This document shows positions 8,632 to 16,779 of a stretch of 64,000 nt of DNA, piece by piece. The stretch covers positions 1 through 64,000 of the forward strand of contig CALXBD010000151.1 in NCBI GenBank assembly GCA_944386445.1. The letters run 5' to 3'. The notes beneath the pieces were generated by a model that worked only from the letters and a program-made list of their open reading frames with translations, was not told the DNA's origin and made no database searches. The position numbers and the translations under genes were made by a program. Within the stretch, counting starts at the first letter, position 1. The number at the start of each line of letters is the position of its first letter. The DNA is from an uncultured Clostridia bacterium. GTDB lineage: Bacteria; Bacillota; Clostridia; Oscillospirales; Ruminococcaceae.

Positions 8632-8838
8632 ATGGTAACTGAAAACGAATTGATTTGTAAATGCAAAAAGGTGTCTCTTGCTGATATTGAACATGCACTT
8701 CGAAATTCCAAAAGCATGAGTGATGTGGATGCCGCTTTTGCTGATGTGCAAAAACAGACGGCATGTTCGACAGGCTGCGGCAAATGTCATGATAAGATTT
8801 ATGACATCATTTCCCAGATGATGTATGGCTTGATTTGA
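8632..8838 (+). CDS. Small BFD-like [2Fe-2S]-binding protein
   Basis: A 68-residue protein with a C-x-C pair near the N-terminus (ICKCKKVS) and CSTGCGKCH near the middle. These are the cysteine ligands of the bacterioferritin-associated-ferredoxin-like Fer2_BFD fold. An excellent ribosome site (AAAGGAG) precedes it. Such domains usually carry electrons and are often fused to larger redox enzymes. Here it stands alone directly behind an oxidoreductase, so it may be an electron carrier for it (inference). Confidence 0.75.
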   Translation: MVTENELICKCKKVSLADIEHALRNSKSMSDVDAAFADVQKQTACSTGCGKCHDKIYDIISQMMYGLI

Positions 8839-8846
8839 CCCGTAAC

Positions 8847-8890
8847 AAAAATAAAGCCGGTGTACTACCATGGTACGCCGGCTTTATTTT
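8847..8890. terminator. Bidirectional terminator
   Basis: AAAATAAAGCCGG pairs with CCGGCTTTATTTT across an inner stem-loop (GTAC/GTAC). The A/T flanks allow it to end both the 8632 gene and the convergent 8892 gene. Confidence 0.85.
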
Positions 8891-8891
8891 G

Positions 8892-9452
8892 TTATTTTAT
8901 CTTTTTGCCTTCGCCGAAAGCCTTGCCTGTAATTTCACCTAATTTGCGATAGACATTATGAATGGGATCAAAGGTAATAGGTTCCAATTTATCAGGATCT
9001 ATCTGCCCATCTTCACTCAAAATGTGTTCATCAGCACTGACATTAACAATTTCTCCTACTAAACGACAGCTTTCCGAATCATAGCTAACCAAGCGACATT
9101 CCAGCGTCATGGGGAGTTCCTCAATGATCGGTGCATCTACAAATTCCGATTTTCTAGTATGAAATCCCACTTTCTGCAATTTGTCCACCGTCTGGTTGCC
9201 TGAAACGATCCCCAAATAATCGCATTCAGCTGTATGCGCGGCGTCCGCCATGCTTACGGTAAAGGCCTTTGTAGTCAAGATATTTTTGGTTGTTTTATGT
9301 CCTGCGCTGATGCAGATCGAAATCTGGTTTTCCTCGCTGATGCCGCCCCATGCAGCGTTCATCGCATTTGGCACTTTATTCCCGTCGTAGGCAGCGATAA
9401 TGAGTACCGGCTGCGGGTAAGTCCAGGGCTTTACGCCAAAATCTTTACGCAT
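8892..9452 (-). CDS. Flavin reductase family protein (flavoredoxin-like)
   Basis: A 186-residue FMN-binding split-barrel protein. The N-terminal P-Q-P-V-L-I-I-A-A-Y and the A-M-N-A-A-W-G segment are typical of the flavin reductase-like domain used for electron transfer in anaerobes. GGGAGG lies eight bases before the ATG. It is monocistronic and convergent with the [2Fe-2S] gene. A related domain occurs fused to rubredoxin at 46045. Confidence 0.8.
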   Translation of the reverse strand: MRKDFGVKPWTYPQPVLIIAAYDGNKVPNAMNAAWGGISEENQISICISAGHKTTKNILTTKAFTVSMADAAHTAECDYLGIVSGNQTVDKLQKVGFHTRKSEFVDAPIIEELPMTLECRLVSYDSESCRLVGEIVNVSADEHILSEDGQIDPDKLEPITFDPIHNVYRKLGEITGKAFGEGKKIK

Positions 9453-9639
9453 AATCAGTTCCTCCCAGCTATTCCATTGAATTTTCCCGTGCCATTCAAA
9501 TTACAGGCACTGGAAGAAAAAAGTATTATCTGCTATAATTAAGTGTAACACAGGAGGGAAACGGGTTGTCAAGTACAATTCGTGAATGAACTGTGAATTC
9601 TCCGGGACTGGTCTGCCGGATCAAATAAGGGAGAGCAAC

Positions 9640-10338
9640 ATGGATTATAAAATTGCAGTCTGTGATGATGAGGAAACTCAGCGAGCATATATTTCCGCAC
9701 TGGTACGTTCATGGGCAGAACAGTCGGATTATGCAGTTGATCTGGAAGTATTTGGAAGTGCAGAGGAATTTCTTTTCCGTTATGAGGAGCAAAATAGCTA
9801 CGACATCCTGCTGCTGGATATCGAGATGGGCAGTCTAGACGGCATAGCATTGGCTAAGCGCATTCGTGCGGAGAACGAAGCAGTACAAATTATTTTTATC
9901 ACGGGATATTCCGAATATATTGCGGAAGGATATGAGGTCGCCGCACTCCACTACCTGATGAAGCCGGTAGACCGGGAAAAACTTTTAACAGTATTGGATA
10001 GGGCTGTTCAGAAGCTGCGCAAAAATGGACGGTTCCTGACCTTGAGCTTGTCAGGTGAAACGGTGAGGGTCCCCATTTATGAAATCCGTTATCTGGATGT
10101 CCGTCAAAACTATGTCACTATCCATGCCAAAAAGGATTATACCCTAAAAAAGTCGTTAGGAGAATTTGAGCCATCATTGGACGAGCGCTTTTTCAGGATT
10201 GGCCGATCCTGCATCTTAAATCTGACCTGTATCCAGCGTGTTACAAAAACCGATGTATATTTGACTGACGGGACAGTGCTTCCGTTACCCCGAGGAATGT
10301 ATGAGCCGTTGAACCGCGCCATCATTACCAGAATGTAA
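9640..10338 (+). CDS. LytTR-family response regulator
   Basis: A 232-residue protein with a receiver domain (residues 1-120; acidic pocket CDDEE, phosphoacceptor Asp in LLLDIEMG, conserved Lys in LMKPVD). A LytTR DNA-binding domain follows (about 130-232; IRYLDVRQNYVTIH and RIGRSCILNL). LytTR proteins of this AgrA/ComE type bind 9-bp direct repeats and activate export or virulence operons. The ATG at 9640 has AGGGAGAG upstream; earlier in-frame codons do not match the receiver fold. The kinase gene follows 10 bp later. A likely target site lies at 11010-11039. A half-site ACAATTCGT at 9575-9583 may allow autoregulation. Confidence 0.92.
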   Translation: MDYKIAVCDDEETQRAYISALVRSWAEQSDYAVDLEVFGSAEEFLFRYEEQNSYDILLLDIEMGSLDGIALAKRIRAENEAVQIIFITGYSEYIAEGYEVAALHYLMKPVDREKLLTVLDRAVQKLRKNGRFLTLSLSGETVRVPIYEIRYLDVRQNYVTIHAKKDYTLKKSLGEFEPSLDERFFRIGRSCILNLTCIQRVTKTDVYLTDGTVLPLPRGMYEPLNRAIITRM

Positions 10339-10348
10339 GGAGACCGAC

Positions 10349-11050
10349 ATGAATTTCTTTTCGAAAAAAATTGATACACGTATCGCTGCCTATCAGCGGG
10401 AACTGATCGAGACCCATTATGCTGAAGTGGAAAACATGTATCGGCAGATTCGGGGCTGGCGGCATGATTACCGCAACCACATTCAGGTGATGAAGGTTTA
10501 TGCCGCCGACGGAAACCTGGAGGCTCTGCGAAAATACCTTGACGAGCTGGAAACGGATCTCTCCACTGTAGATACTGTCATCAAGACCGGCAATCCCATG
10601 ACGGATGCCATTTTGAACAGTAAGATCTCTCTGGCCAGATCCCGGCAAATCCCGGTGAGGGCAGATGCCCATGTTCCGGTTGCGCTGCAGATATCGGAAC
10701 TGGATCTCTGCGTCATTATCGGGAATCTTTTTGACAATGCCATCGAGGCCAGTTTGAAGCTTCCCCCGGAAAAACGCCTCATCCGAATTTATATCGACAT
10801 GAAAGGTTCCCAGCTCTATCTTTCCTTTACCAACTTTACCGCAGCTAAAAAGCTGCCGAAGATAAATGGCCGATTCCGTTCCACGAAGGGAGAAGATCAT
10901 GGCTTGGGCCTGATTCGGATTGACACGGTTATTGAACGGTTGGGCGGGTATATCAGCCGCAACAGCGAGGACGGCGCGTTCACTACCGAGGTGCTGCTGC
11001 CTCAGGCCTGCAATTCGTCCCCTGAAAACGACAATTCGTCCCCAAAATGA
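10349..11050 (+). CDS. Sensorless GHKL histidine kinase
   Basis: A 233-residue kinase made only of a dimerisation/phosphoacceptor helix (H-D-Y-R-N-H) and a GHKL ATPase domain (N-box NLFDNAIEAS, G-box H-G-L-G-L). AgrC-type kinases have 5-6 transmembrane helices before this core, and none is present here. The kinase therefore cannot sense an extracellular signal alone. The ABC exporter encoded next may provide the sensor, as in Bce-type modules (inference). The 3' end of the gene contains the direct repeat proposed to drive the exporter genes, which gives the tail a repeated N-S-S-P sequence. Confidence 0.88.
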   Translation: MNFFSKKIDTRIAAYQRELIETHYAEVENMYRQIRGWRHDYRNHIQVMKVYAADGNLEALRKYLDELETDLSTVDTVIKTGNPMTDAILNSKISLARSRQIPVRADAHVPVALQISELDLCVIIGNLFDNAIEASLKLPPEKRLIRIYIDMKGSQLYLSFTNFTAAKKLPKINGRFRSTKGEDHGLGLIRIDTVIERLGGYISRNSEDGAFTTEVLLPQACNSSPENDNSSPK

Positions 11051-11077
11051 TTCACTCCGCTGATTTTGTGCTACAAT
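11010..11077 (+). promoter_or_regulatory. LytTR-type direct-repeat operator and promoter of the ABC exporter
   Basis: GCAATTCGT (11010-11018) and ACAATTCGT (11031-11039) are 9-bp direct repeats separated by 12 bp (21-bp period), the geometry and near-sequence of ComE/AgrA-type LytTR sites. TACAAT (11072-11077) lies 32 bp downstream with a poor -35 (TTCACT), as expected for an activator-dependent promoter. The exporter ATG is at 11096. Confidence 0.6.
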
Positions 11078-11095
11078 CAAAGCGAGGTGAGAGGA

Positions 11096-12925
11096 ATGAC
11101 AGAAGCTAAGAAAAAAGAAAGGCCCCGGTATAACATGTGGCAAAATTCCGCATGGATGATCAAAACCGCTTGGAATGTGCGCAAAAGCGTTCTGTTTCTG
11201 TGTATTGCCACAGCAGCGATTGCGGTGGCAACAAGTCTGACGGAACTGTTCGTAGCGCCGGTTATTTTGGGAAAGGTGGAAACTGCTGCACCACTCCCGG
11301 AATTGTTAACGGTTATCGTTGGCTTTGCAGGGCTGCTGATGCTGCTGGCCGCTTTGAATTCCTACGTTGACACCAATACCATGTTCGGCAGGATTGAGGT
11401 GCGGCTTCATATTCTGCTGATGGTTGGGCTGAAATATGACACAACTTCTTTTCCCAACACCGAAGACCCCGCTGTACTGAAAAAGCTGGAAAAAGCAAAT
11501 AACGCGATGAACAGTAATTCTTCTGCTGCTGAAGCTGTATGGAAAACCCTGACAGAGCTTGTAAAGAATATCGCAGGGTTTGCGATCTATCTTGCACTGC
11601 TTTCTTCTCTTGATCCAATCTTGATTGCTGTGGTGCTGATTACAACCGCTGCCGGATATTTTATCAGCAAGAGGATCAATGAATGGAGATATCGCCATCG
11701 GGAAGAAGAAGAAGCTTATATTAAAAAGCTGAATTACGTTATTTGGAATGTACCTAAGCGGGAGTTGGGTAAGGATATCCGGCTTTTTGGTCTGCGCCCC
11801 TGGCTTCAGGACATTTATGATAGCACCATGCAGCTTCATAATGACTTTCTGGCCCGCCGGGAAAGAGCCTATCTTTGGGCCGATGTCGTGGATATTATTC
11901 TTACGCTGCTGCGCAACGGGATCGCTTACTTTTATTTGATCGCACTGACATTGAATACCGGTTTGCCGGCTTCTCAGTTCCTTTTGTACTTTACAGCGGT
12001 GAGCGGGTTCACCGCATGGGTAACCGGGATTTTATCCGGATTTTCAATCCTTCATACCCAAAGCATTGACCTTTCTATGATCCGGGAATTCCTGGAAACC
12101 CCGGAACCCTTCCGGTTTGAAGACGGCAAGCCTTTAAAGCCGGAGAAAATTCCATATGAGATTCAACTTAAAAATGTTTGTTTCCGATATCCCGGCGCTG
12201 AAAAGGATATCCTTCATAACTTGAACCTAACCATCCGGGCGGGAGAAAAGCTGGCGGTAGTAGGGCTGAATGGAGCCGGAAAAACAACTCTGGTAAAGCT
12301 CATCTGCGGCTTCTATGATCCCACAGAAGGGGAAGTGCTGCTAAACGGAGAAGATATCCGCCAATACAACCGAAGAGATTACTATGGGCTGTTCACAGCG
12401 GTGTTTCAGCAGTTCTCGATTTTGGAAGCGACATTGGCAGAAAATGTGGCACAGGATGCAGAAAAAATAGATCTGCAGCTGGTCAAGGACTGTATCGAAA
12501 AGGCCGGGCTGACTGAAAAAGTGGAGAGCTTGCCGCAAGGGTATCATACCCATATAGGCCGGCAGGTTTTTGAAGATGGCATCGAGCTTTCCGGCGGTGA
12601 AACCCAGCGCCTGATGCTGGCCCGTGCACTTTATAAAGGCGCACCTGTTATGGTATTGGATGAGCCTACCGCAGCGCTTGACCCCATCGCCGAAAATGAT
12701 ATGTATCTGAAATACAATCAAATGGCGGCTGGATGTACTTCCGTTTATATTTCCCACCGGTTAGCCTCTACCAGGTTTTGTGACCGGATTATTCTCCTGG
12801 CAGACGGCGGCATCGCCGAGGAGGGGACACACGACTCCTTAATGAGGCTGGGCGGAAAATATGCCAGACTGTATGAAATTCAGAGCAAGTATTATCGGGA
12901 GGGGAGTGCTGAAGATGGAGAATAA
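11096..12925 (+). CDS. ABC exporter half-transporter (permease plus ATPase), subunit 1
   Basis: A 609-residue protein with an N-terminal six-helix membrane domain (about residues 35-320) and a C-terminal ATPase. The ATPase shows Walker A VGLNGAGKTT, signature LSGGETQRL, Walker B VMVLDEPTAALD with catalytic Glu, and H-loop ISHRLAS. The ATG at 11096 has GAGGTGAGAGGA upstream. It overlaps the second exporter gene by 11 bp, so the two likely form a heterodimer. Control by the adjacent LytTR system suggests export of a peptide, lantibiotic-like compound or drug, but no precursor-peptide gene or C39 peptidase domain is present. Confidence 0.9.
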   Translation: MTEAKKKERPRYNMWQNSAWMIKTAWNVRKSVLFLCIATAAIAVATSLTELFVAPVILGKVETAAPLPELLTVIVGFAGLLMLLAALNSYVDTNTMFGRIEVRLHILLMVGLKYDTTSFPNTEDPAVLKKLEKANNAMNSNSSAAEAVWKTLTELVKNIAGFAIYLALLSSLDPILIAVVLITTAAGYFISKRINEWRYRHREEEEAYIKKLNYVIWNVPKRELGKDIRLFGLRPWLQDIYDSTMQLHNDFLARRERAYLWADVVDIILTLLRNGIAYFYLIALTLNTGLPASQFLLYFTAVSGFTAWVTGILSGFSILHTQSIDLSMIREFLETPEPFRFEDGKPLKPEKIPYEIQLKNVCFRYPGAEKDILHNLNLTIRAGEKLAVVGLNGAGKTTLVKLICGFYDPTEGEVLLNGEDIRQYNRRDYYGLFTAVFQQFSILEATLAENVAQDAEKIDLQLVKDCIEKAGLTEKVESLPQGYHTHIGRQVFEDGIELSGGETQRLMLARALYKGAPVMVLDEPTAALDPIAENDMYLKYNQMAAGCTSVYISHRLASTRFCDRIILLADGGIAEEGTHDSLMRLGGKYARLYEIQSKYYREGSAEDGE

Positions 12926-14807
12926 GAGAAAAACCATGCCATTTAAAAAAGCGTTTGCACTCAATTTCAGAGCGTTTCGTATTTTCAGGGAACATTGCCC
13001 GGGGCTGTTCGAATCCACATTCTGCAGCCAAATGTTGACAGCTGTTATCCCTTATGTCGGTATCTACTGTTCTGCCCGAATCCTGAATGAGTTGAGCGGC
13101 GGCCGAAACCTGCAGGTCTTATGGAAGTGGGTACTGATCACAATTGCGGTTACAGCTGTGCTGACCCTCTTAAAATCAGCGGCTGTACGTTGGAACAACA
13201 GCCGGAAATCTCATGTCTGGATAAGCGATTCCCAAATATATTTAGACAAATTACTTCGAATGGATTTCTGTGTGTTAGATGAACAAAGTACGCAGGATGT
13301 TTATTCCCAAATACGACAAAACGCAGGTTGGGGTGGTTGGGGATTATGTAAGATGCTTTGGATATTTGAAGCATTGACCGGTGCTGTTACCAATATTCTC
13401 AGTTCGCTGCTCTTGACGATCAGCCTTTTCACGATACCCGTTCCGGCAGGATCTGAATTTTCATTTCTCAATAACCCGTTGTTTGTAATCGCACTTCTGG
13501 CCATTTTGCTGCTGGTATCTTTTTTAGCCCCATTGTGTTCAACAAAGGCTGAAAGCTATTGGGTCAGATCTGCGGAAGAAAACAAATTTGGTAACCGGCT
13601 TTTCAGTTTTTATGGATATCGTATGCATCAGCATGAACGTGCACTGGATATGCGGATATACAATCAGCAAAATATGTCTTATTGCTACCTTACAAGGTTT
13701 CCGCTCTGTACGCCGAAATCTGCTCAAGCTAAGTATGCCGCCGGACCTATGGGTGGGCTGGCTGCCTTGTCGACTGCTATTTCCACGGTTTTTACCGGGT
13801 TTGCCTACCTGTTTGTCTGCCTGAAGGCCTGGGCCGGAGCATTTGGCGTCGGTTCCGTCACCCAGTATATCGGCGCGATTACCGCTTTGGCAAAGGGCAT
13901 TTCCGGGTTGATGTTCGAAGTGGGAGCCATTCAGAATAACGCTGAATTTCTCAAAACTTCCTTTGAACTTCTTGATTTGCCGGACCGGATGTACCAGGGC
14001 ACCCTTACGACTGAGAAACGCTCCGACCGGCAGTATGAAGTAGAGTTTAGAGATGTTTCGTTTCAATATCCCGGCTCTGAAATTTATGCCCTGCGGCACG
14101 TTTCCATGAAATTCAAGATCGGGGAGCGGCTTGCTCTGGTAGGTCAGAACGGTTCCGGCAAAACCACCTTTATTAAGCTCCTCTGCCGCCTTTATGATCC
14201 CACTGAAGGGGAAATTCTTTTAAACGGAATCGATATCCGGAAATACAAATATGAGGATTACCTTCAGATATTCGCGGTGGTCTTTCAGGACTTTCAGCTG
14301 TTGGCGTTTCCCTTAGGCCAAAACGTAGCCGGAGCAGCTGTCTATGACCGGGAGAAAGCGGAAAAATGCTTGCGGATGGCCGGTTTTGGAGAGCGCCTTT
14401 CTGAGATGCCGGAGGGACTGGATACCTGCCTTTATCGGGAATTTGACGAAAAAGGGGTGGAGATTTCCGGCGGTGAAGCGCAGAAAATTGCCCTGGCCCG
14501 TGCCCTTTATAAGGATGCTTCCTTTATTGTACTGGATGAACCGACCGCTGCGCTGGATCCTCTGGCGGAGTATGAGGTTTACACCAAATTCAACGAACTC
14601 ATCAATGATAAAACCGCCATCTATATCAGTCACCGGCTCTCTTCCTGCCGGTTCTGTGACGAAATTGCAGTTTTTGATCACGGACAGATTGTCCAACAAG
14701 GCAGTCATGATGCGTTGCTGGCGCAGGAAAACGGTAAATACGCGGAACTTTGGTATTCTCAAGCGCAACACTATGCCCAGTCTACTGTGACCAATGAAAC
14801 GATCTAA
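12915..14807 (+). CDS. ABC exporter half-transporter, subunit 2
   Basis: A 630-residue partner of the preceding subunit. The membrane domain covers about residues 25-350 and has an extra hydrophobic segment (SSLLLTISLFTIPV). The ATPase shows Walker A VGQNGSGKTT, signature ISGGEAQKI, Walker B FIVLDEPTAALD and ISHRLSS. Both subunits keep the catalytic Glu and His, so neither ATP site looks degenerate, unlike many heterodimeric exporters. The ATG at 12915 follows GGAGGGGAG and lies inside the end of the upstream gene (translational coupling). The substrate is unknown. Confidence 0.9.
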   Translation: MENKRKTMPFKKAFALNFRAFRIFREHCPGLFESTFCSQMLTAVIPYVGIYCSARILNELSGGRNLQVLWKWVLITIAVTAVLTLLKSAAVRWNNSRKSHVWISDSQIYLDKLLRMDFCVLDEQSTQDVYSQIRQNAGWGGWGLCKMLWIFEALTGAVTNILSSLLLTISLFTIPVPAGSEFSFLNNPLFVIALLAILLLVSFLAPLCSTKAESYWVRSAEENKFGNRLFSFYGYRMHQHERALDMRIYNQQNMSYCYLTRFPLCTPKSAQAKYAAGPMGGLAALSTAISTVFTGFAYLFVCLKAWAGAFGVGSVTQYIGAITALAKGISGLMFEVGAIQNNAEFLKTSFELLDLPDRMYQGTLTTEKRSDRQYEVEFRDVSFQYPGSEIYALRHVSMKFKIGERLALVGQNGSGKTTFIKLLCRLYDPTEGEILLNGIDIRKYKYEDYLQIFAVVFQDFQLLAFPLGQNVAGAAVYDREKAEKCLRMAGFGERLSEMPEGLDTCLYREFDEKGVEISGGEAQKIALARALYKDASFIVLDEPTAALDPLAEYEVYTKFNELINDKTAIYISHRLSSCRFCDEIAVFDHGQIVQQGSHDALLAQENGKYAELWYSQAQHYAQSTVTNETI

Positions 14808-14889
14808 GTCAGGATCCTCGGCTAAGCCTGGGGTTGTGTAAGCCCTGGAAAGAAGGGCATGATACAGACAACGCCCCTTAAGGGCTCTT

Positions 14890-15154
14890 TTACACCTTGA
14901 GATTCTTGCCAACCGTAAACAGGTCAATAAACTTCTTTAGCCTCATCTAGTCTGCAATCTGGTCTTCCTTCACGTGCCTTTTGATGTATTCCTGTATCTG
15001 CTTTTTATTGCGCCCTACCGTATCGACCTGGTATTCTCTTGCCCAGAGATGCTGATCCCCGTATTTGCACCTCAACGATTTCTACTTCTTTTTGCTGACA
15101 CAGCGTTTTCAGTATCTGCCAAATATCTTCCTTGATTTGTCCGTATATTACCAT
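14890..15154 (-). pseudogene. IS200/IS605 tnpA transposase remnant
   Basis: The minus strand starts MVIYGQIKEDIWQILKTLCQ and continues K-E-V-E-I-V-E-V, the second part of the TnpA fold. After a frame change it reads WAREYQVDTVGRNKKQIQEY, the C-terminal segment holding the catalytic Tyr region. About 60 central residues, including the His-x-His metal motif, are missing. An in-frame TAG (14947-14949) interrupts the end. The protein would be about half the normal length (around 150 residues), so transposition activity is lost. Confidence 0.7.
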
Positions 15155-15171
15155 ATCTTTTTTCTCATGTG

Positions 15172-15240
15172 AAAAGACCTCCTGGTTCTTGTATTGTTGC
15201 AGTTGGCCGACCGCAACTTTATTCTACCAGAAGGTCTTTT
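15172..15240. repeat. Large imperfect palindrome at the IS200/IS605 end
   Basis: AAAAGACCTCCTGGT (15172-15186) pairs with ACCAGAAGGTCTTTT (15226-15240) with one mismatch. GTTGC and GCAAC form an inner stem. It resembles the end hairpin recognised by TnpA. With its T-rich flanks it may also act as a terminator. Confidence 0.6.
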
Positions 15241-15262
15241 TCACTACTATAATCTTTTTGCT

Positions 15263-15288
15263 CTCCCCGGCATAGCTGGGGGCTTTTT
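15263..15288 (+). terminator. Short terminator upstream of the ypeB 3' end
   Basis: CCCC and GGGG arms enclose GGCATAGCT, followed by TTTTT. It would end rightward transcription from the exporter/IS region. Confidence 0.5.
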
Positions 15289-15322
15289 ACGCTAAAGCAT
15301 ACAACAGGAAACAGAGCTTTTT

Positions 15323-16651
15323 TTAGATAACAAGGGTGCCGCTTTCACTGGTCAGGAGGATCAGGATCTGCTCTTCCTGACCGGTTTCACAATTGATATA
15401 TACCAGAATATCACGGCCATCTTCCTCCTGGCAGCGCAATTCATAGCAGTAGAGTTCGTTGTCGCCGTCAGAAGGAATCAGCGCCATCCGTGTCGACTGA
15501 ACCTCCAGGATGCTGCTGACAGAATTGCGGGCTTCCTCGGCAGTCAACTTGGGGGTGGGAAGTTCTCGTTCATAATGATTGGTCAGATATCCGCGGGCGT
15601 CAAAACTGACGATTCCGCCGTCGTCCATGGCAACGCTGACCTTGATCAGATCAGTATAAAGTGTGAAATCCCCTTGAACGGCTGCAAAGTTTGCGGTCAG
15701 AATATTGTCGGCAATTTCATAATAAGTCATTGTCATGTCAGGAATTTCCAGCCAGCGCAAATAGTTTTCGGCTTTATGGACTGCTTCTTCCGCTGAAAGC
15801 TTTTGGGTCGTTACCAGCCGGGGGTCAATCAGGTAGGTAATATAACCGCCCTGTTTGGTAATGGAGATCTCCCGGTCTTCAAAAGAAAAGCAGTAGGAGG
15901 GCATCATGCCTTCTTCGTCTCCGTTGTTTAAAAGCTTGCCGGAATCTACGTTGAAAGCTGCTGCTGCTTTTTCCCGGGCTTTGGCGCGGCTGACTTCCGA
16001 TGCATTTTTCAGCATCTCCGGTTCCTTCTCAAGAAGGTGATCGGAAAAGGGACCATCATAGATGAGGGTAGGGTAAGCGGTAAATCCCTCTTCAAATTCT
16101 GCTAAATCTTCTCCGATCGTCGGCGGCTGCGCTGAGATCCCTACAGTAATGGAGTCTGCAAGGTTTGTCTGCCCATTTCGGACGGAATCCTGAATTACTA
16201 GCATACTTTCTTCCAGGCTGTCAGCATAATCGGACAGCTTTCTAAGGTTGTCGTATTCTTCTTCGGTAAGCTTTTCACCCTCTGCAGCCTTTTTAGATAG
16301 GGCAACGGCATATTCTCCGACCTGGGCCAGAAACTTATAGGTATTTTCCAGGTTCAGTTCGCTGATAGGCAGCTGGGAGAGACAGGCTTTGGCTGCAGCG
16401 GATTCTTTCCAAAGACGTGCGGAAAGCGTCTCCAGCAGTTCCGGCGTTCCGGTATACATTCCCTTTTCCAATGTGGCAGCAATGTTTTCTGTATAAGCTG
16501 CCAGGTCCTCCGTTGCGCGGACATAGGCATTTTCCAGTGCGCGTTTATATTGCTGCGTTTCCAGGTATCCTTGTAAGGCAAAGCCGGCGCAGATCAGAAT
16601 TGCTGCAGTAAAAAAGGTAGCAAGCCGGACTTTGCCGCGAACAGTTGACAT
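15323..16651 (-). CDS. ypeB: Germination protein YpeB
   Basis: A 442-residue protein with an N-terminal membrane anchor (about residues 9-26) and a coiled central domain. Two C-terminal PepSY-type repeats follow (LSAEEAVHKAENYLRW and LTAEEARNSVSSILEV). This is the architecture of YpeB, which in spores stabilises the cortex-lytic enzyme SleB. The ATG at 16651 follows GAAGGAGG; an in-frame start 49 codons upstream would read through the regulatory region. sleB normally lies directly upstream of ypeB, but here it is not in the window. This gene is the clearest evidence that the organism sporulates. Confidence 0.88.
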   Translation of the reverse strand: MSTVRGKVRLATFFTAAILICAGFALQGYLETQQYKRALENAYVRATEDLAAYTENIAATLEKGMYTGTPELLETLSARLWKESAAAKACLSQLPISELNLENTYKFLAQVGEYAVALSKKAAEGEKLTEEEYDNLRKLSDYADSLEESMLVIQDSVRNGQTNLADSITVGISAQPPTIGEDLAEFEEGFTAYPTLIYDGPFSDHLLEKEPEMLKNASEVSRAKAREKAAAAFNVDSGKLLNNGDEEGMMPSYCFSFEDREISITKQGGYITYLIDPRLVTTQKLSAEEAVHKAENYLRWLEIPDMTMTYYEIADNILTANFAAVQGDFTLYTDLIKVSVAMDDGGIVSFDARGYLTNHYERELPTPKLTAEEARNSVSSILEVQSTRMALIPSDGDNELYCYELRCQEEDGRDILVYINCETGQEEQILILLTSESGTLVI

Positions 16652-16679
16652 ATCGGTTCCTCCTTCAAATGGTTTCGGG

Positions 16680-16755
16680 TGAAAATAGTGTTTCCATGTG
16701 CCGGAAAAATATACCGGCGCATGGTTTTTTCTGCAAAAGGGATATACTATTTTCA
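16680..16755. promoter_or_regulatory. Nested inverted repeats between ypeB and the peptide-importer operon
   Basis: Outer arms TGAAAATAGT (16680-16689) and ACTATTTTCA (16746-16755) flank an inner stem CCATGTGCCGG / CCGGCGCATGG (16694-16704 and 16714-16724). The inner stem is followed by TTTTTT, so on the plus strand it looks like a terminator. On the minus strand TTGCAG and TATATT are spaced 17 bp as a possible ypeB promoter. On the plus strand TATACT (16743-16748) may serve the importer. The outer repeat could be a shared operator. Confidence 0.45.
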
Positions 16756-16779
16756 TCGATTGCCAAGGAGGCGTATTCC

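Larger units (their letters stand above)
14815..15245 (-). mobile_element. Decayed IS200/IS605-family element
   Basis: The 515-bp gap between the ABC exporter and ypeB holds a broken tnpA (14890-15154) with a large imperfect palindrome upstream (15172-15240). Short hairpins lie downstream, such as GCCCCTTAAGGGC at 14873-14885. This is the usual IS200/IS605 plan of end hairpins flanking tnpA, but no tnpB is present. Outer limits are approximate. Confidence 0.55.

Noticed and set aside
9575..9605. Second full LytTR operator before the response-regulator gene
   Set aside because: ACAATTCGT is present once, but the next similar segment (TGAATTCTC) is offset by 19 rather than 21 bp and has mismatches; kept only as a half-site.
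10325..11143. 272-codon open frame on the minus strand antisense to the kinase gene
   Set aside because: It overlaps a gene with clear GHKL motifs, has no ribosome site and resembles no family; a shadow of the real frame.
11306..11839. 177-codon minus-strand open frame
   Set aside because: Antisense to the ABC exporter gene; no ribosome site or similarity.
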